This document shows positions 10,863 to 22,854 of a stretch of 64,000 nt of DNA, in pieces. The position numbers and the translations under genes are program-made. Source of the DNA: Brachionus manjavacas. Lineage: Eukaryota > Rotifera > Eurotatoria > Ploima > Brachionidae. Every line of letters starts with the position of its first letter. Positions within the stretch are counted from its first letter, which is position 1. The notes beneath the pieces were generated by a model. It ran no database searches, had not been told where the DNA came from, and saw nothing but the letters and a program-made list of their open reading frames with translations. The stretch is taken from NCBI GenBank assembly GCA_019054805.1, contig JAHQIY010000013.1, forward strand, positions 2,976,001 through 3,040,000, given 5' to 3'.

Positions 10863-11537
10863 TCGAATATCAGTGAGGATAGCGATGACAGATACCAGCT
10901 AAGCTACGCTTTTCAAAATTTGAGCCGACTGGACGCCCAATCACTACCACCCATGGACAAGAACAAAATTTACAAAATTGACTTGACAGAGAACAATTTC
11001 ACTGGCCTCAACGATCTGTCATTTCTGATCGAATTCGCCAATCTGAAGACTTTGATCTTGGACAAAAATCAAATAGTGTCCAACATACACTTGCCTTTGA
11101 TGTGCAATTTGACCACATTGTGGCTCAATCACAACCAGATAGAGAACTTGACAATATTCGTTCAAAACATTGCGGACAGTTGCCCTGGCCTCAGATATCT
11201 GAGCATGATGAACAACAAGGCTGCGCCGTCTTACTTCAACGGCGGCACGTTGGCCGAGCACAACGACTACAGAATGTATGTGGTGTCCAAATTGAAAGAG
11301 CTGACCATGCTGGACGACAAGGAGGTGAGCGCTGAGGAGAGGAGCCACTCGGTGTCCGTGTATGGCAGGATGAAGACAAGGAGGAAAAGTTTGAAGCGCA
11401 AAAAGAGCAACAGAAATGAGAAAGTGAACGACTCGATTGAGCCGTCTTGGCAAGAATTAGAATCTCTGCCCGACGTTGAGTCCGATAGTCGGCTGGAGAT
11501 GACCGACTTACCAGACTTGCCGCCGGTTACGCCATAA
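10863..11537 (+). CDS. LRMDA-like leucine-rich repeat protein (3' coding exon)
   Basis: The open frame runs from the probable acceptor AG at 10861-10862 (TTTTTTGAAGAAAATTAG) to the stop at 11535-11537, about 224 residues. Leucine-rich repeats are plain: IYKIDLTENNFTGL, LKTLILDKNQIV, LTTLWLNHNQIENL, LRYLSMMNNKAAP. They are followed by an LRR-cap-like YRMYVVSKLKELTMLDDKEV with a basic RRKSLKRKKSNR stretch after it. Order and spacing match the vertebrate LRMDA (C10orf11) family, including the N-A-P and DY-RY...L-L-LD landmarks. The acidic/proline C-terminus (ESLPDVESDS, DLPDLPPVTP) is divergent. In vertebrates LRMDA is linked to melanocyte differentiation and Rab32/38-retriever trafficking; its role here is inferred only. 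The first coding exon is unresolved: frames with ATGs at 10598 and 10667 do not join in phase to this acceptor. Internal ATG at 10954 is an alternative start. AATAAA lies near 11640. Confidence 0.8.
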   Translation, partial: SNISEDSDDRYQLSYAFQNLSRLDAQSLPPMDKNKIYKIDLTENNFTGLNDLSFLIEFANLKTLILDKNQIVSNIHLPLMCNLTTLWLNHNQIENLTIFVQNIADSCPGLRYLSMMNNKAAPSYFNGGTLAEHNDYRMYVVSKLKELTMLDDKEVSAEERSHSVSVYGRMKTRRKSLKRKKSNRNEKVNDSIEPSWQELESLPDVESDSRLEMTDLPDLPPVTP

Positions 11538-11544
11538 TTAATCA

Positions 11545-12915
11545 GATATAAGTTGAAAGCAAGCGTCACTTGCCATAAACTTTTTAATCCGTTTTGTACA
11601 ATTTAAGCCTTTATTTTATATATTTAATATATTTGTTTGTAATAAATTAACTAGTTTTTTTTTCCTTTTTTATTTTTTTAGGTTGCTGCTATTTTTAACA
11701 AGTTAACCAAAATTAATTTTTACTAATTGACAAAAATCGATCATTAAAGTCAATTTAAATCAACATGGCCACGTGTGCGGTGTTTTTTTTAAGTAAATAA
11801 TTTTTTAAATGCTCAAATTTATTCCTATTAATTTGCTCTCTTATTTAATTAAGTCTCAACTCTACTAGCTGGTGTTCACAAGAAGCAGTCATAAGCCCAA
11901 TTTTATTCAGCATATTTATTTCAATTGTTACCCACGCGCAAAAACTTTTCAACACAAAAAAATTTTACAAATGCAAAACTTTAAAACATAATATGTTCAG
12001 AGTTCATAAAATATTTACTTAAAAGTTGGCTTTCGAGTATTATTTTTATTTATTCACTTTTAAAAGAAAAAATACATTTCACTAAATGGAAAGCTTACAA
12101 TTTACCAATTCGTCAATCTAGTCTTGTAATGCTTGTATTAAAAGAGGTTTTACTTTCAGGAAAAAGTTAAGCGTAGTCAGTTTTACACTTAAAAGTCTCG
12201 AAATTGTACAATTTTATTCAGTCGAAGCAAAGCAATCTGAATATTCTACAAATCCAGATGCGAGAACTATTTCACGAGTTGGTAAGAGAATGTATGAAAA
12301 TGTAAGTTAAAGAATCGATTGGAAAAAATTTGAGTGTAGTTGCATATAAAGTATCAAGAAATTTGCAAGATTCACACCAATGATAATTGCCATAAAAGTA
12401 GAAACGATTGAGCAAATATACTGCAAACATAAGATCTTCTTTCTAAAACAACTTCGTCAAAGTGTTTTGGGTAATAGCCTACTGTATTTCTTTAAAAGGA
12501 AACAATGGAAATTTTGACCAAAAAACTCTACGTATTGTAGACAGATAAACAACTTAGAAAAGAAAATTCGAATCGATACATTCGATTATAATACTAAAAC
12601 GTCTATCTAAATTGTTGACCATGTCTTGCATTGTGCAAATCGAGGTTTATTGGACTCGATTAGATTTGTTGTCCAACAACTTAAGATTTAGATCTCACAG
12701 AATTTGAAATATTTTTACTTATGTAACATTTTAAACGACTTTTTAAAAGTAAATTTTTGGAGATAATTTCTTTTTTGCACTAATTTCTTTTTTTTTCATC
12801 AAAAAAAAATTCATTTTTATAAAAAATCACTACATGTATAAAATTAATTCATTTATATAAAATATTTTTTTGAATCTAAAAACTCCCTATGAATATTAAA
12901 AACCAAATTTATTAA
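11545..12915. other. Intergenic with possible decayed coding sequence
   Basis: Mostly AT-rich. Around 12220-12530 the + strand has short blocks of plausible codons broken by stops (VEAKQSEYSTNPDARTISR). This may be decayed transposase upstream of the SWIM fragment, but no motif identifies it. Confidence 0.35.
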
Positions 12916-12918
12916 AAA

Positions 12919-13248
12919 ATGAAAAATAAACTTTTCAAAACTTTTCTTTACGAAACTATCGAATGTGAATTAACAAATTGCCAATGTTACAGAACTCAAT
13001 TTGATTTCGACCAGTATTTCACTTTGAATAATAGTATCAAAAAAGTTAAGCTAAATAAAGCTGAATGGCAATTTAGTAAGTGTACTTGTAAAGCTTATCT
13101 TAAGGATTATTTGTGTAAGCACATTGCTGCTTCAGCGGTTAAAACCAAGTTGGTCGAAATCGATTTTAGTTTTAAAACTATAGGTATGAAGAAAAAACGA
13201 GATAGAAAAGCAAAAGCAAAAGATTGGTTTTTCAAAGATACTAATTAG
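12919..13248 (+). pseudogene. SWIM zinc-finger C-terminal fragment of a MULE-type transposase
   Basis: The 109-codon frame contains WQFSKCTCKAYLKDYLCKHI, a SWIM zinc finger (CxCx(n)CxH with C-T-C and C-K-H). It is preceded by a basic/hydrophobic lead and followed by a Lys-rich tail. In Mutator-like transposases this finger sits C-terminal to the DDE catalytic domain. No catalytic domain is recognisable in the preceding kilobase, so this is a detached fragment. A stand-alone SWIM protein of 109 aa starting at ATG 12919 cannot be excluded. Confidence 0.6.
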
Positions 13249-13254
13249 ATTAAA

Positions 13255-13955
13255 AACAATTTTATATACGTTTAGTGATTTTTTATTTTTAAAAAAACAA
13301 TTTATACAATAAATGATTTTTTATAACACAAGAATATTTCTTATATAATAGAGTATTTTTTGGTGAAAAATAAAAAGGTTGCTTTTTACTTAATTTTTTA
13401 TGTGTTGTACATATCGAACAATTTAATTTAATTTTCTATTCTCTTTTTTTTGTGTCTATGAGGCTTAATTCACTCAAATAAATAAATAAATGAATTTGGT
13501 TAAATGGAGTTATTGTGCTCAATTATTGGCCTTACAGCAGTTAATATCAAAGAATTATCAATTTATTAACATAACTAAAAAGGGTCACCCCAAGAATTCA
13601 GAAGAGTCTAGTTTATGAACAAATTTAAAATTTAAATAAAATGTCTTTGACTTACCCTTTAGTCCTTTTTTGGTCAGATATTTTTTATTTAAGAAAAATC
13701 AAAATTACCTAATAAATATCTTATTGATTTAATAATTATTTTTTGTTCATCAAAAAACTTCATATTTGTCGGTAACAGTTTTTAATTTGTGATGAATAAA
13801 TTATCTCTTAATTAATGATATTCCTCTAAGATCTTAACCAAATCATAGCCAGTTACTGCTTTTTGCAGACGACTTGGGCATCTCCTTAATCAAATAAACT
13901 TATAACTAAAATCAATTGAAGCCTGGCTTTGTAAATGTAAAATGAAGATACCTGC
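13255..13955. other. Intergenic, no gene seen
   Basis: AT-rich, no open frames of note. Confidence 0.5.
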
Positions 13956-13959
13956 AAAT

Positions 13960-14225
13960 AAATGCAACTTTGTCTTCTGACAGTTTTTTGTTTGTGGTGA
14001 ATCAATTATCTCATAAAAATAAAAGGTATGTTGCCAAAGAAGTGAATCCAGCAAGCGTACCAAAAGCACGACCAATTGAAAATTTTGGAGAAAAGAAAGC
14101 TAATGAGGGCGATTAGAAGGCCAAAAATCTTAAGCAGCTCGAAAAGAAAATTCGCACTTGTCTGAGCAATATGGACCCAAAGGTTGCACAAGACCATGCC
14201 AAGACTGTTCTTGTGCAACTAGGCT
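13960..14225 (+). pseudogene. Tc1/mariner-like transposase C-terminal remnant
   Basis: The + strand encodes YVAKEVNPASVPKARPIENF followed by broken KKAN-GD-KAKNLKQLEKKIRTCLSNMDP, with a stop inside. This is the region around the last catalytic acid in Tc1/mariner transposases (NPPNVPQ-RPIEDFW...LK-KVY). Its close relative is at 54925-55170. The catalytic W and E/D region is altered and only the last third survives. Confidence 0.7.
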
Positions 14226-14229
14226 GAAA

Positions 14230-16020
14230 AGATGAAGAAAAGATGTCACAGTGTAAACTCATCTTGTAAAAACAAATAAAATTAATTTACTAATTTACTT
14301 AGTCTGTAAAAAAAACACAGTTATTACACTGGTGTTTCGACAACACAACATCTCTTTTGATAAAATTTTTTTTTACTAATTTAAAAATAATTGTCAACAA
14401 GCTTTAGCTGAATTTCTGTTTGAACATTTTGCAGTAGTCAATAACTTAAGAAATTTACTTTTAATCTAAAATTCATTAAAAAATTGTTAGTTAAAATTTT
14501 TTTTATTAAATTAATAAAGGAAGGAAAAAATGTCGTTTTTTTTTATTTTTAAAACACCACTCTTTATTGTGCTTTTAATATTTTACCATTTTTACGTAAA
14601 TTTAAGTAATTATCAAACGATACTTGAGAGCTTTTGAAAGAAGAAGCAATTGCTGAGAGAATAGCAGCCTTAACATATTCAGATATCAAGAACGAAGCAA
14701 ACAGGTTATGGGTGAAAAATATTTAAATTAAAAAATAAAGAAAGTTTGATCAGTAAGATTAGGATTGAATCAAAGAAAAGACTTGGAATTTTTGAAGACA
14801 TGTTTCTTATTAAATTTTTTAAATTCATTTTCTTAAAAGATTTCTAATTTTTATAAAATAATATGGAAAAGCCACAATTACTCAGGTTTTTAAATCTTCT
14901 GTCTCAAAAGACACAATAAAAGTCGGCACATTACACATTAGAAAACTACTGCTTTTTATTTCTCAATTTTCGAAAAAAAATTTCTTGAATGTTTATAAAT
15001 AGTCAGCTATTACAATTAGAATTTCATTTTTATTTGCTCACTGAAATGTGAAATAAAATTAATCTTTTACTTTTCCTTGCTTTTGTTGCTCGATAATTTA
15101 CTTTTCATTGCTTAAAAATTTTTTAAAATGTTGTCAATTACCGTTTAAAATTAAATAAGTTAATTATTTGATTATTTTTGATATTAATTAAAATCTTTTA
15201 TTTGAATAAATATTTATAAACACAAAATTTTTATTAAATCAAAGAATTGATACCGATCTTACATTTAATGCTAAAAATGCATTCCCAATTTAAAATTAAA
15301 CAAAGTAAGCCTTATTATTTGTCCTTAAACAAATTTCGATTTTCACTAGATTTAACTAATTCGAAATGAGTTTTTAACTTTTATTATATTATGTTTTGTA
15401 CGCTCAATAAAACACCTGAATTTCATTATATCTTTTTAAAAATGCATTAAAGAAATGTTATTTGTTAAATATAATTAAATAGATTTTATTTTTTTAAGTA
15501 AAAAGTATCGAATTTTATCGAGGAATGAAAATCACGTGCAGAAATCTTGTTCAAAAATATCAAGAGGGTTAATGGATTTTCAGTCCAGCTGAGTCGAAGC
15601 AAAATTGCACAATAATGCACATGAACAATTGATGCTGGTGTCTCAATAGACTTGTTAATGGAACAATATGAAAATTAACTTAAACGTCTAAACAGTTTTT
15701 TATTAAGCTATCACGAATTCATTAGGAAATTTAATACAATATGTCTATCTGTCTCTATTATCTATTCAAAAATAAGATTGAAACATGATCATTAAAATTA
15801 TTAGCATTTCTAAAAAAAATTTATTTAAATTTTAAATAAATTTAATAAAGACTAATCTTTATTTCATTTCTTACTTTTTTATTAGATGATATCTTTTGAT
15901 GGAAAAATAAAAGTATGTCTTTTCTTGTCTCTAACTATAAGGCAATTAAAAATTAAAAAAAAAATTATCAAATAAATAAATCTTGAATACTAATTTATTT
16001 TATTTAAAGGATATTAAAAA
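14230..16020. other. Intergenic, no gene seen
   Basis: About 1.8 kb of AT-rich DNA with no open frames and no recognisable element. Confidence 0.5.
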
Positions 16021-16024
16021 AATA

Positions 16025-16970
16025 GAAGGGGTTCAGAGAGGTGACCTCATACAGCTTTATAAAATAGCACATGGTTTAGAAGAGGGGATCTGAGAATAAA
16101 AATAGCAGGTCGCACATATTTACTTCCACTACTATTCTTAGCAGAACGAATTGGCGTTCACTACCATGGATGGTAGTAATTTCCAGGTGGTGGCAGTTCT
16201 GTCGGTCAAGTATCTCTTTCTCCTCATGCTTTCCTTATAGATTTCTCTAACTAACTGGAATGTGTTTGACCTTTTTCCACAATTTCCCCTCTTTAACCCA
16301 ATATCCACCTCCTCTAGTCCATTGACTAATTTATATATTTGTATCAAATACCCTCTTTTACGCCTGCTTTCCAGGTCCGTAATCTTCAAGATCCTTAATC
16401 GTTCATAATAATTTTTTCCTTTTAATTCTTCCACCACCTTTGTGGCTCTGTGTTGTACACTTTCTAATCATGGCATCCTCTCCTGTAGACATGTTATTCC
16501 ATGGTGGTGATGCAAATTCCATATGTGGCCTTATAAATGTTGGGTATAGTTTCTTGAACAACTGAATGTATTATATAGTACTTGAATGTCGTCCTTATTA
16601 GGTTAAACACATTCCAGTTAGTTAGAGAAATCTGTAAGAAAAGCATTAATGAGAAAGAAGAGCTGGAAATTACTACCATCCATGGTAGAGAACGCCAAGT
16701 CGGCGAACAGTTTTAAGGCTGCTCTTGACACCCATTTGACAGCAGGCCGATTGAGAAAATTGATATATCAAACCTAAATTAAACAAAGTCAGATAAGGCA
16801 CCAGCTGATATTGTGCAGCCTCTAAAAATGCACTCCGCACATGCATCCGCATGTGTCACAGCTTCCACTTCAACTACTGCTACGATATTATGATGAATTA
16901 ACATATCTCCACGCTGTCGCCTTTCTTTAAGAGTTTCTAATCCCAGCCTTGACTCATAATTCAAATTTCT
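16025..16970. mobile_element. Mosaic of inverted LINE 3' fragments
   Basis: Four pieces of LINE C-terminal coding sequence alternate in orientation. + at about 16025-16085 (GVQRGDLIQLYKIAHGLEE). - at 16138-16437 (RRKRGYLIQIYKLVNGLEEVD ... TTWKLLPSMVVNANS). + at about 16602-16760 (QLVREICKKS and WKLLPSMVENAKSANSFKAA, in different frames). - at about 16895-16964 (YESRLGLETLKERRQRGD). The segments 16138-16275 and 16600-16715 are inverted copies, sharing for example the reverse complement of CTGGAAATTACTACCATCCA. All lack RT motifs. The state suggests repeated insertion or foldback rearrangement of one family. Confidence 0.75.
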
Positions 16971-17129
16971 AATTTGTGGAACTAATTTCGTTGACGTCTT
17001 TTTTTTTTTATTTAATAGTTTATTTAATATTTAAAATATATGGCTTTGAGTAATAAAACTCCTTTGGTATAGGTATTTAAAATTTAAAAAAAGTGTCCAT
17101 AAAAGTTGTATTAAATTAATTAAATTAAT

Positions 17130-17800
17130 TAGAATTTGAAAGAGAAATTAGAAATGCTACAGAAAAACTGTTGTCCTTTGGAAGAGCTCATTTGTGACTT
17201 TACAAAGTAGGGTTTTAAGTTCAGAACTTCTTGATCTTTCAACAAAAGCATCAATAAAATCCTGTATGAGTGAAATAATGAGTGTTTTTTATTTATTAAA
17301 TTTTTTTTTATGTACTTTTCAAGGAGAATTCTGAGTCTTGATTTAATTCTATCTACCTTTTGTTCCTCGAGAAGGCCAGAAAGGTGAATAGACGGTGTGC
17401 CATATGGTAAGTGATAGATTGACTTAAAACATGCATTTTGAATTACTTGCAGTTTTTGAATGTTTGTCTGGGAGACACGGGATAGGATGAAAAAACTATA
17501 GTCTATAATGGAACCTATAAGGGCATTTTAGATTCCATTTAAGGTTTTTTACTTAACTTCCACGATCTGTGTGACAAAATTTTGACTACATTCACGCGAT
17601 CATGACATCTAGAACGAATGAATTCAACCTGGGAGTTGAAACAAAGACTTTGGTCAAATTTAATTCCAAGGAAGACTGGGGAGTCAGTGTAGGGTATTTG
17701 CTTTGCAAAAAGTTTTAGACTAAGCTTATTGTTTTTTGAAGGATTCCCAGAGTAAAAAATGTAGCTACATTTTTCTGGAGACATTGTCTTTGAACTTGTT
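17130..17800 (-). mobile_element. Jockey-like LINE, RT C-terminal fragment
   Basis: Minus-strand frames give, in order, YIFYSGNPSKNNKLSLKLF, PVFLGIKFDQSLCFNSQVE, then near 17430-17500 QKLQVIQNACFKSIYHLPYG, TPSIHLSGLLEEQKVDRIKS and a basic tail. This is the region after the RT palm in Jockey-like LINE polyproteins (FLGI-FD...; Q-IQN-..R...). It is a 5'-truncated, frameshifted relic. It abuts another LINE fragment at 17.83 kb, so insertion of one into the other is likely. Confidence 0.8.
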
Positions 17801-17829
17801 ATAGTTTAGATATATCCTTTTTTGAGGTA

Positions 17830-18280
17830 AGGATTCCAGGCAGCCACACAGTATTCTGGATGCGTTCTATCAAATATTTTGTTGCAAGAATGATTGGGCA
17901 TTCCAATACACAAATGTTTTCTTGAGCATTCCAAGCATGTTGTTGGCTTTATTAACACAACTATCAATTTGATCATTCCATTTGAGTTTGTTGTTCACCA
18001 TTACACCAAGGTCGCGCTCAGTAGTAGTCTCAGCTGATTCAACTCTGATATCATTCGCATTTACCATTGATATTCCTTGTTTACCAAAATTCGAGTTGCC
18101 AATATAAATTACTTTAATTGAACTCCATTCTCCAGCGCTTCGACCACTCAGCCATCTTGCCAATGTCCTCTTGTATAAGAATTTGATCTCTAGTATTTCT
18201 AATGACACTGATCAATTTGCTGTCATCCGCAAATAGCTTACAAAATTGACTTACAAGTTCCGGCAAGTCATCCAAAGTTT
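17830..18280 (-). mobile_element. CR1-like LINE, RT thumb fragment
   Basis: Minus strand encodes WSSIKVIYIGNSNFGKQGIS, ESAETTTERDLGVMVNNKLK, WNDQIDSCVNKANNMLGMLK and KTFVYWNAQSF. The ERDLGV...LKW..QI..C..KAN..LG..K signature is characteristic of the segment after the FADD box in CR1/L2-type LINEs. Reading at 18215-18260 (LFADDSKLISV-like, KLISVIRN) touches the end of the catalytic region. Broken by frameshifts and stops. Confidence 0.8.
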
Positions 18281-18284
18281 ACGA

Positions 18285-19050
18285 AATTCAAAACTTTAGT
18301 GCTATCTGAATTCTTTATTTTGACTCAAAATTCGTAATCTACGCCCTCGAAAAACCCATAAAAAAATTTTTTACACCCAGGGTTCCAAAAATAGCAAACC
18401 CTTTAAAAAGTTGTTGTTCTTTACGACTCAAAATCTCAAAGATAAAACTTAAATATACTAAAAAAGTATATATATTCTGAAAGAGCATAAAATTTTCTAC
18501 ATGCTAATGTAATTAACAAAAAAAAAGGATGTGGCGGTTTTTGTTGGCTAAAAAAAAGGAAAAAAATGTGTTTTTTCTGGTTTAAATCCTATCTCCTCCG
18601 AGGGATCAATTATGAGCCCACTTTTTTTTTTTTTTTAAATCTAGACAAAATTCTGAACAAATCTATGGTTTTACTTTTTTACATTATTGCTTTATTTTTC
18701 TTAAAAAATCTCTTCAGATCATGTGATGTTTAACAAATTTGTCAAATTTGAATTCTTTTATTAGAATTTTTAGATTAAACTAAAAAATTCGATATTTTTA
18801 GGTGCTCAACTACTGTTTTTTTTTATTTTCCTAAAAAATATGCTTTTAGGACTTTTGATAAAAACTTATTATTCGACAAAAATTTAATAAAAGCCTTTTT
18901 AAATGGTAATTTTGAAACTTAATCTTCTGATAATAGAACTGTGTTATCCATTTGATTATTTTATTTAAAAAATATTCTGGTAACAAAACACAGGAACGTT
19001 AGATTGGCAATCATCCTTGGTTTGAATCATTTTTTTGTAGTGATCAAGAA
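18285..19050. other. Intergenic, no gene seen
   Basis: AT-rich with several poly-T and poly-A runs. No supportable feature. Confidence 0.5.
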
Positions 19051-19054
19051 CCAA

Positions 19055-19115
19055 AGAAAATAAACGGATCCATAATTGATTACTCTTTGCCGTGTCTGAA
19101 TTCATTATTATAGAA
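19055..19115 (+). pseudogene. Tiny Jockey-like LINE fragment
   Basis: The + strand encodes GSIIDYSLPCLNSL followed by a stop and a run of lysines. It matches the GSILDYSFPCLNSF block of the 46-kb LINE and of the 7.6-kb fragment. Confidence 0.6.
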
Positions 19116-19269
19116 AAAACATTAAAAAAATTTAAGTGTTACTAAACTCAGCATAATAATAATAACAATGAGTTATGGAAATTCTGTGTTGGTACCCACG
19201 CATAATCCTCGCTGGACCAGAAAAGCTCAACGAATGGCAAAGTTTGTTTTGATTGTGCCAGTTCAGTTA

Positions 19270-19680
19270 AATCATTAACTATCTTGAAATATTCGTCAAG
19301 ATCTCCTCTCCCTCTCTTCTCTTGCTCAGGGTAGTGAGTTCCAACTTATCTAATCTCTTCTCATATGATAAATGCTTAAGTGACTTGACCACTTTTGTTG
19401 CTCTTATTTGTACTTTCTCGAGAACTAATGTCCTTCTTCGTGTACTGACACCAAGCATTCTAGGTCTAACAAATGCCACGTAAAGCTTTTTGAACGCACA
19501 AATTGACCAACGCTTTAGATAATTGTCCCAGTTCTATATTAGCTCTTTTTGCCACTGCCATAACTTGCATACTCAATTTCAGATTCGAACTTTGATTTGA
19601 ATCATTACGGAGATTTAGTTCGGCACAGATACAGAAATAGATAAAATTTTCAGTGACAACCAATTTTATTTTATCAAACA
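19270..19680 (-). mobile_element. CR1-like LINE C-terminal fragment
   Basis: Minus strand encodes KLSMQVMAVAKRANIELGQL, AFVRPRMLGV, VLEKVQIRATKVVKSLKHLS and YEKRLDKLELTTLSKRRE, in two frames. The FVRP...LE.VQ.RATK.V..L..L.YEKRL..L.L.TL..RR order is the hallmark of CR1-like LINE C-termini. It is a dead fragment with one frameshift near 19470. Confidence 0.8.
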
Positions 19681-19689
19681 AATGTTGAA

Positions 19690-22615
19690 AAATTTAAAAA
19701 ATTTTTAGGATATAAAGAAGCTAAGAGTTTATACCAAAAATACAGATTTTTTCAACTGATCTAAAATAGATCTAAAAATTAAAATAAAAATTGAAAGAAA
19801 ATTTTAAATTAAATCTAAACATAAAAATTTTATTTTAATGGCAAAATAAAAGTAAAGTAAAATTCATGATCAAATTTAAAAATTTTTAAATTGTCTTTTT
19901 ACAACTGGATAGTTAAATGACATATCATTCAATTTAAACTAATAATATTTTTTTTTAGTTTGATTCTTATTTTTATTTTTGCTAAAAATATTAAAATCTT
20001 TGAATAATTTGATAAGTAGTAAATGACATTTACTTCACTGATGAAAAAAAATCAAAATACCTTTTACTCATCTTAATACCTTTTTATATGAACCACAATT
20101 ATCACGAACTTTGTAGAAATTGAATTAATTGTCTGCCACCCAGACAAAGATATGATTTCAAAATGAGAGCTTTTTTTTAAAAATCAAATATTTGATATCT
20201 CAAACAATACTTTTTTGTCTTTATAATAAATTAGGAGGATTTTGGAATAAAACTCTTTGAAAAATGCAATAGCTCCGGGTCAAAAAATACTTTTGAAAAT
20301 TAAGCCTAAAAAAATATTTCTTATTTTTTGTTTAATTTTAACTAAATTTACAAAAAAGAATTTCTACGCAAATTTCTAGTGCAGTTTTTTAGGCTTCGTT
20401 AGCTCTTTTTCTTCTTTTGATTTAAATAAATATTCAAATTAAATTCAAAAATTTTGTTGACTTTAAAAATGTGTATTTTAAATAGAAGAAAAAAGATTAT
20501 TTTTACCTTTAGCTGAGAAATATAATCGAACATTGTTGTGCAATCAATTCTTAAATATTGTTGAGTGAAATATTTAAATATTAAATTAAGAGATTAATCA
20601 GAGATCATAGCATGAATTCAAAAATTTTTGTTGTTTTTTCAAAATCCGATTTTATTTTTTAAAGTGGCTATTAGAGTGTTTTAGAGGTTACAAATTGGCT
20701 TTTAGGATAAAAGTATTTGTTTAGTTTTAGAAAAATTAAATAACCCTTTTAAATATTTTAATAATCATTTAAAATTCAAAGGACTTCGACCTGTTTACCC
20801 CACTGGCTTTTCAAAAATTATTGACAGTTCAAAATATTATGATATTTTTGTTTTAAATTAAATTTTAATTCTTTTTTTCGTTTGCTTTTTATGAGCTTAA
20901 AATTTCCAGGTTACAGAAAACAAAGCAATTTTTTTCTATAAAAAGCTAAATTTTATCTAGATAAAACAAATTTAACTCAATTTTGAAATTAATTTAAAAA
21001 ATTTGGGTTACCAAATTTTTATTAGGGGAAAAATTTCATAAAAAAAGCATTTTTTAATTCTGCAAATTTTTTTTAGATTCAGGTTAGTTTGGTGTGTAAA
21101 TTAGATGGTATGGTTATATAAACTTGAATTTAAATTCAAGGAAAAATATTGATTACGACAGAGTAAGGTTTAGTTTGTTAATCTGCTAAAACCTTTTGTC
21201 AACGGATTGTTTGAAGCCTAGAAAAAGAGCTATAAACTCGGAAAAATTTGTTTTTATTACTTATTCTAGATTTACTCCGAAATTTTACAAAAAAATATCA
21301 CTTGGTTACTACTAAATAAGTAAATATGATCTTCGCCTTTAATGTCTATAATTGAATTATTCTCAGTTTTTTTAAGAACGAAATTAGACTACAAATTATT
21401 CAAGTGGCACAAAAATAAAATTATAAAATTTAAGAGAATATTTTATTAAGAATAAAAAAGATTTTATATTCATTTTTTACATAATTTTTTTGTGGATCTA
21501 TTTGTTAAGTATAAATTTAAAATAAAGTTAATGTTTTTGTTACTTGTAATTATTCTTTTTATCAAGAAATCTAAAATTTTTTTGACTACTTGTTTATTAA
21601 TTTTTTACGGTATAAGTTCACAATAATAAAAATTTACAATTTAGCTTTGAATAGATAAAGTGAAATGAAAAAAGAAAAAATTTATAAATTATCTTTGTTT
21701 AAGTTTTTGGTTTAAAATTCTTTTTTGTTTCGTGAAGGTTTTAAACTAAAATAAAAGTGACTTTTATGTGGAAAAAATGAATTTGTCTTATTTTTTTTAT
21801 TTATTTTATGAATCAAATCTCAAAAAAATTCAGATAGATTTAATTAATATTAGAGTGATAGATTATTTGTGTTTAGATTTTTGAGGATTCAGGATAAAAT
21901 GAGAGTAATTCGACATTTTTAGGGCCCAAAAATGTTGTTCAGGATAAGAATTTAAACGGAATAGAATAAAATAGACTAAAAGAATTTTTTTAACATTTTT
22001 AAAATTTAATTTAATACAAGCATATATTTTCTGACATTTTATTGTTAAATTTTGAATAAAATTTTTACAAACAAAGAAGGTTCTAATTAAAAAACATCAC
22101 TAAGCTTGTTCGATTTCGAAAAATTATATTTAAAGTGGTTTTACATATTTTATATACTTCAATTTAATTTCCAAAAAGTTAAAACTTAGAAATGAAATTC
22201 AAGTACCAAAACTCAAATGAAAAATAAAATGAAAATATTGATCTTTTCTACCAATATTTGGTACACTTAAAGTCTGACCACTACTTTAAGCGTAATTAAA
22301 ATTAACGAATTCGTTTTAAAATATTTTATTGAATAAAATAAAAGTGAATATAAAAACTAAAAATAAAGATAAAGTCGCTACAATTTATTGTGCAGTATAA
22401 TGCTAGATTAAAAGTGAATATGAATAAAAACTAGGAAATGAAGCTTAATCATTCTAAATAATGTAATGTTTACATTAGTACCCTTGGGCCCGTCTATCCC
22501 ATCTCCTCGTTAGACGTGTTGGAGCAGCTATGATAGCTTAAACGCTCATGGTTAAGTTAATCAACTTTCCAGTGATATCGACAAAGATGTCGCTATATCA
22601 CAAATTTTTATATTA
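19690..22615. other. 2.9 kb AT-rich intergenic, no gene seen
   Basis: No open frame above background on either strand. At 22490-22600 the sequence is less AT-rich. A hairpin is possible there (GTGATATCGAC...GTCG-TATATCAC, about 22573-22601). No element identified. Confidence 0.5.
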
Positions 22616-22620
22616 TTATT

Positions 22621-22853
22621 TTATTTTTAATTGACTGTTTCAATAACCGTTATAAACTGTTGTTTGAAAGCGTATTATAATTTTTTTCAATGTAAAGCTT
22701 TGAGAAAATTTTACCTGTATTTTTTTTAAAACTTAATTTACTCTTAATTTACTTAATTTCTGTTTATAATATTTATTCAAAAAAAGAAGTGAAAAATACT
22801 TAATAAATGTTTATTATATTATTTTTAATTGACTGTTTCAATAACCGTTATAA
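22621..22853. repeat. 35-bp exact direct repeat pair
   Basis: A 35-nt sequence containing TAATTGACTGTTTCAATAAC and then CGTTATAA occurs at 22621-22655 and again at 22819-22853 with 163 nt between. The second copy lies immediately beside the TAC-tailed 3' end of the LINE at 22.86-23.70 kb. Confidence 0.7.
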
Positions 22854-22854
22854 G

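Noticed and set aside
11019..11569. Minus and alternative-frame ORFs over the LRR gene
   Set aside because: The plus frame has clear leucine-rich repeats; the others are antisense or shifted shadows.
16494..16679. Minus ORF of 61 codons
   Set aside because: Antisense to the plus-strand LINE fragment at 16602-16760.
18601..22450. Various short AT-driven ORFs and homopolymer tracts
   Set aside because: Amino-acid content is dominated by K, N, I and F, with no motif or conservation evidence.
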